Assembly (NCBI RefSeq): GCF_900104305.1
Contig: NZ_FNJC01000004.1
Location: 248,001 to 312,000, forward strand
Length of the DNA: 64,000 nucleotides
DNA from: Filomicrobium insigne
Lineage (GTDB): Bacteria > Pseudomonadota > Alphaproteobacteria > Rhizobiales > Hyphomicrobiaceae
Reading direction: 5' to 3'
Below, in pieces: positions 61,440 to 64,000 of the stretch. The translations under genes were made by a program, and so were the position numbers. Below the pieces are notes generated by a model, which saw only the letters and a list, made by a program, of their open reading frames with translations, was not told where the DNA came from and did not search any database. Each line of letters opens with the position of its first letter. Positions within the stretch are counted from its first letter, which is position 1.

Positions 61440-61482
61440 GGAAGCCGGTGGTCGCGATCTCCCGAGTGCTCCTCCGGCTTCC
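61440..61482 (+). other. Second hairpin in the mxaF-mxaJ spacer
   Basis: GGAAGCCGG (61440-61448) pairs perfectly with CCGGCTTCC (61474-61482) around a 25-base loop. With the preceding hairpin it makes a tandem pair in the 222-base gap before mxaJ. Confidence 0.5.
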
Positions 61483-61601
61483 CTTGCTCCAATAACTCCG
61501 CTGGTCCTACCGCCGTGTGATTTTGGCACCCTTTGGCGGCTTCGCACGCAGACGGAGAAGAACATCAACGACGCGGTCACAAGACAAAGAGGAAGCAGTC
61601 C

Positions 61602-62492
61602 ATGTTCCGTACCAAATCCTTTTCGCGCGTCGAGTGCTGGTTGCCCGGTGCGCTCGCATTGGCAGTGGCTGTCGGCGCTGGTTTCCCCGTCAAGGCCGCG
61701 AACACGGCGTCACAAGATATCGCGCCGGACCCCTCGATACTTAGAGTTTGCGCGGCAGCTAATGAGCACCCTTATTCCACGCGCGATGAGCGTGGATTTG
61801 AAAACAAGATAGCCAAAGCGATTGCTGAGGCGATGGGCCGGACACCGTTGTTCGTCTGGCATAACAAACCGGCTATCTACCTCGTTCGCGACAAGCTCAA
61901 TATGCACGTGTGTGATGTGGTGATGGGGGTCGACACCGGGGACGAACGGGTCGCGACGTCCGAGCCCTATTATCGCGCGCCCTATGTTTTCGTTGAGCGC
62001 GTCGAGTCCGATCTCAACATTACCAGTTGGGAAAGCCCTGACCTTGTCAAGGCGGACAAGATCGGTTTTGTGCCCGGTTCTCCCGCACAGGTCATGCTGA
62101 CAAAGCTTGATCTCTTCAACGTACATTTCAACTACATGAACTCGCTGACGAACTTCAAAAGCCGTCGCAACCAATACACCCGCATTGATCCAAAACGGCT
62201 CATTGGGGAAGTCGCCGACGGCACGTCTGATCTTGCCGTTGCCTTTGCCCCTGAGGTGGCGCGGTACGTCAAAGCGAATCCTAAGCTCAAGATGGTTGTC
62301 ATCCCAGACAACAACGTTCGCGTTGATGGCGAGAAAGTTCCACATCACTTCAGTCAGTCGATCGCCGTTCGCAAAGAAGATGCGGCATTGCTCGATGCCA
62401 TAAATCTCGCGATCGAAAAGGCTCGTCCGCAGATCAGAGAGATCCTGACAGAAGAAGGGATCCCGCTCGTTGAAACGTCATCGAGAAGCTAG
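61602..62492 (+). CDS. mxaJ: Methanol oxidation periplasmic protein MxaJ
   Basis: 296 residues from ATG 61602 (GAGGAAG upstream); an upstream in-frame start at 61533 is not supported. The signal peptide ends near VKAAN. It has the fold of a periplasmic solute-binding protein (SBP_bac_3): LRVCAAANEHPYSTRDERGFE, VCDVVMGVDTGDERVATSEP, VADGTSDLAVAFAPEVARYV. MxaJ is required for active MxaFI in methylotrophs and is thought to help assemble it; it is not an importer component. Position between mxaF and mxaG is canonical. Confidence 0.93.
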   Translation: MFRTKSFSRVECWLPGALALAVAVGAGFPVKAANTASQDIAPDPSILRVCAAANEHPYSTRDERGFENKIAKAIAEAMGRTPLFVWHNKPAIYLVRDKLNMHVCDVVMGVDTGDERVATSEPYYRAPYVFVERVESDLNITSWESPDLVKADKIGFVPGSPAQVMLTKLDLFNVHFNYMNSLTNFKSRRNQYTRIDPKRLIGEVADGTSDLAVAFAPEVARYVKANPKLKMVVIPDNNVRVDGEKVPHHFSQSIAVRKEDAALLDAINLAIEKARPQIREILTEEGIPLVETSSRS

Positions 62493-62504
62493 CGCGCAGG
62501 TCTT

Positions 62505-62534
62505 GGAGTGCGTGCTGCGATTGCCGTGCACTCC
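62505..62534 (+). other. Hairpin in the mxaJ-mxaG spacer
   Basis: GGAGTGC (62505-62511) and GCACTCC (62528-62534) are perfect 7-base complements in the 108-base gap after the mxaJ stop. No T-run follows. Confidence 0.4.
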
Positions 62535-62600
62535 GTGATTGCTCGCTCCAACAGATGTGAATCGCAACGCGATATAAAGGTAGAGAAGCGACCAACAGTA

Positions 62601-63197
62601 ATGAAAAAATCACTGATCATGACTGCGGCTGCCAGCGCAGTGTTTGTGTTTGGTCTCGGTGTGGCTTCGGGCCAGGTAACATTCCGGCACACGATTACCG
62701 GTGAAGTTCTCAATCTCGATGACTCGCTGCCCGAGGGGCGCGATACGGAGGCTGTTCGTCAATTCTTGCAGACTGGAATCAACCCCTACACGGAAGTGAA
62801 GGAATGTCTGCCAAAGGGTGAAGAAGCTTATCTGGTCGCTTGCTCGGGATGCCACGGTCACTATGCCGAAGGCAAAGTTGGTCCGGGCTTGAACGATAGC
62901 TATTGGACCTATCCCAAAAACAAAACCGACAAGGGATTGTTCGAAACAATCTTTGGTGGTGCGCAAGGCATGATGGGGCCGCATGGAAGCCACCTGCAGT
63001 TGGATGAAATGCTGCTGATGATGGCTTGGATTCGTCATCTCTATACTGGTGATGTGGCCGAGGCCGATTGGCTTACTGACGAGCAAAAGAAAAATTTCAC
63101 GCCATTCAAGCCTGACAAATCCGCAGAAGAAAATAGTTCGGCGTCAGAGGAGCAAAAGACTGCGGCTCTGGATGCCTGCAAAGTTTCCGCGCAATGA
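62601..63197 (+). CDS. mxaG: Cytochrome cL, electron acceptor of methanol dehydrogenase
   Basis: 198 residues from ATG 62601; a signal peptide ends near VASGQ. The single haem site is Cys81-Ser-Gly-Cys84-His85 (VACSGCHGHYAEG). The axial Met is likely in GAQGMMGPHGSH, as in cytochrome cL. The C-terminal tail is Glu/Ser/Lys-rich. It takes electrons from MxaF's PQQ and passes them to cytochrome cH and an oxidase. Haem attachment needs the Ccm system encoded at 15.8-20.0 kb. An in-frame upstream start at 62508 would include a hairpin and is rejected. Confidence 0.95.
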   Translation: MKKSLIMTAAASAVFVFGLGVASGQVTFRHTITGEVLNLDDSLPEGRDTEAVRQFLQTGINPYTEVKECLPKGEEAYLVACSGCHGHYAEGKVGPGLNDSYWTYPKNKTDKGLFETIFGGAQGMMGPHGSHLQLDEMLLMMAWIRHLYTGDVAEADWLTDEQKKNFTPFKPDKSAEENSSASEEQKTAALDACKVSAQ

Positions 63198-63255
63198 GCT
63201 CATCCTTTCCGTCCGAAGTAGGTGGAATTTCCTTTGCGAGTTGGCGGATTGAAGC

Positions 63256-63273
63256 GGTGGCCGCATGGCCGCC
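63256..63273 (+). other. Hairpin in the mxaG-mxaI spacer
   Basis: GGTGGCC (63256-63262) pairs with GGCCGCC (63267-63273) around GCAT, with one G-T pair, about 40 bases before the mxaI start. No T-run follows. Confidence 0.4.
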
Positions 63274-63315
63274 GGGTGAACTGGCAAGACCTGAAGACCC
63301 ATGGAGGAAACGAAA

Positions 63316-63600
63316 ATGAAGACATTGATTTCGGTCATCGCCGCTGCTGCTCTGCTTTCCGTTGCTGGAGGCGCAATGGCCTATGATGGAACGAAATGCA
63401 AAGCCCCTGGCAACTGCTGGGAGCCTAAGCCTGGCTATCCTGAAAAGGTGGCCGGCTCCAAGTATGACCCCAAGCATGATCCCAAGGAGCTGAACAAGCA
63501 GTCGGCATCGATTGCTTCGATGGAAGAGCGGAACGCCAAGCGCGTGGAGAATTTTAAGAAGACCGGAAAATGGGTCTACGACGTTTCCAAGATCCAATAG
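63316..63600 (+). CDS. mxaI: Methanol dehydrogenase small subunit
   Basis: 94 residues from ATG 63316, with GGAGG (63303-63307) 8 bases upstream; the in-frame ATG at 63301 overlaps that site and is rejected. The signal peptide ends at AMAYD. The mature part starts YDGTKCKAPGNCWEPKPGYP with the family's single disulfide (two Cys) and ends in a long charged helix (SMEERNAKRVENFKKTGKW). It wraps the MxaF subunit in the alpha2beta2 enzyme. Lys-rich composition is typical and aids docking with acidic cytochrome cL. Confidence 0.97.
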   Translation: MKTLISVIAAAALLSVAGGAMAYDGTKCKAPGNCWEPKPGYPEKVAGSKYDPKHDPKELNKQSASIASMEERNAKRVENFKKTGKWVYDVSKIQ

Positions 63601-63670
63601 TGAGCTTGGTTTGACGCCTCGGTGCAGTGCTACGCTTGCAAAACCGCTCTGCTTCCTCCCGAGGTGAAAT

Positions 63671-63700
63671 GGGGCGCGGCCAAGTCGCGCCCCTCCTTTT
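63671..63700 (+). terminator. Terminator-like hairpin after mxaI
   Basis: GGGGCGCG (63671-63678) pairs with CGCGCCCC (63686-63693) around 7 bases, followed by TCCTTTT. It lies about 70 bases after the mxaI stop and 97 before mxaR, so it may reduce read-through from the highly expressed structural genes to the accessory genes. Confidence 0.7.
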
Positions 63701-63796
63701 GCGCCGGTGACCGGCTCTTCAGTGCTCTCCTAGGGTTCTCGTGGAGGATATGATGAGCTGTGACCGGAGTGGCCGCGTGTTACTCCAGGAGCAGGA

Positions 63797-64000
63797 ATGT
63801 CAGTTGAACGCATAGGCCGGCCGGCAGCGCCATCTCCTTCGGAGTTTGCAACAGTGGACTTGGCGCACTGGCGCGAGCGTGCTCGGTCCTTTGAGCGCGA
63901 ACTTGGCCAGGTGATTGCTGGGCAAAAGCGCGCATTGCATTTGATGACCATCGCGGTGTTTGCACGTGGTCACGTTCTGCTTGAAGGCGATGTCGGCGTC
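63797..64000 (+). CDS. mxaR: MoxR-type AAA ATPase MxaR, N-terminal part
   Basis: 68 residues before the window ends. ATG 63797 has AGGAG upstream. The visible part ends in VIAGQKRALHLMTIAVFARG then HVLLEGDVGV, the start of the MoxR Walker A region (GHVLLEGxPGxGKT), where the window cuts. MoxR ATPases act as chaperones for metal or cofactor insertion; MxaR heads the mxaRSACKLD accessory genes that insert Ca into methanol dehydrogenase. The location directly after mxaI is canonical. Confidence 0.88.
   Translation, partial: MSVERIGRPAAPSPSEFATVDLAHWRERARSFERELGQVIAGQKRALHLMTIAVFARGHVLLEGDVGV

Noticed and set aside
59601-61580. Long open frame of 659 codons antisense to mxaF
   Set aside because: It mirrors mxaF almost end to end, a known effect of GC-rich codon use on the opposite strand. 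Its translation shows no recognisable domain.
1-64000. CRISPR arrays, tRNA or rRNA genes, insertion sequences
   Set aside because: No regularly spaced repeats, cloverleaf-like segments or transposase frames were seen while reading the spacers on both strands.

Overview
The window is a stretch of chromosome from a methylotrophic alphaproteobacterium of the Hyphomicrobiales (Rhizobiales), most likely Hyphomicrobium or a close relative. Three things suggest this. The right end carries the Ca-type methanol dehydrogenase cluster mxaFJGI-mxaR, with divergent mxaZYX regulators and a nearby pqqA. The centre has the order feuP/feuQ-like two-component system, glycine-zipper lipoprotein, cycHJKL (ccmI-ccmE-ccmF-ccmH), degP, second two-component system, glnE, which I recall as a conserved rhizobial arrangement. 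The left end carries a gene-transfer-agent (GTA)-type head and tail cluster. The genus is an inference from gene content; no rRNA is present. No tRNA, rRNA, CRISPR array, integrase, transposase or insertion sequence was seen.

Layout. (1) 1-12.8 kb: GTA-like morphogenesis genes, all on +, in the Rhodobacter-type order: prohead protease, major capsid, head-tail connectors, tail tube, tail chaperones, a very short tape measure, baseplate/hub proteins, NlpC/P60 hydrolase, a 1323-residue tail-tip protein, and a cell-wall hydrolase fusion. (2) 12.9-15.0 kb: response regulator and kinase. (3) 15.2-21.8 kb: lipoprotein, cytochrome c maturation operon and a Do-type protease ending at a strong terminator. 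(4) 21.9-27.0 kb: second two-component pair and glnE. (5) 27.1-29.9 kb: a secreted EF-hand/His-rich protein, an ECF sigma factor, a probable anti-sigma factor and a periplasmic metal-sensor protein in one unit. (6) 29.9-35.9 kb: a degenerate histidine kinase, aminopeptidase N, a lipid-kinase-like protein and a PAP2 phosphatase.

(7) 35.8-46.2 kb is the most unusual part. It has a flavin oxidoreductase, an ElaA-type acetyltransferase and a BesD-family Fe/2-oxoglutarate oxygenase on the - strand. Across an AT-rich divergent promoter region lies a five-gene + operon: an isopenicillin-N-synthase-like oxygenase, a membrane-anchored NadD-like nucleotidyltransferase, an EamA exporter, a NodU/TobZ-type carbamoyltransferase and an SGNH hydrolase with a helical repeat. 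I read this as a candidate NRPS/PKS-free biosynthetic cluster (oxidise, activate or carbamoylate, export) of unknown product.

(8) 46.4-51.9 kb: a complete CUT2-type sugar ABC importer and a convergent IclR regulator with its own palindromic operator. (9) 52.1-55.7 kb: pentapeptide-repeat protein, DUF488, NsrR-like repressor divergent from a YeaR-like gene with a good NsrR operator between them, 5-formyltetrahydrofolate cyclo-ligase and a secreted protein. (10) 55.7-64 kb: the methanol oxidation region. It contains a 29-codon pqqA (precursor of the PQQ cofactor) closed by its own terminator, mxaZYX transcribed away from mxaF, then mxaF-J-G-I-R. Hairpins lie in every spacer of mxaFJGI. mxaR is cut by the window end.
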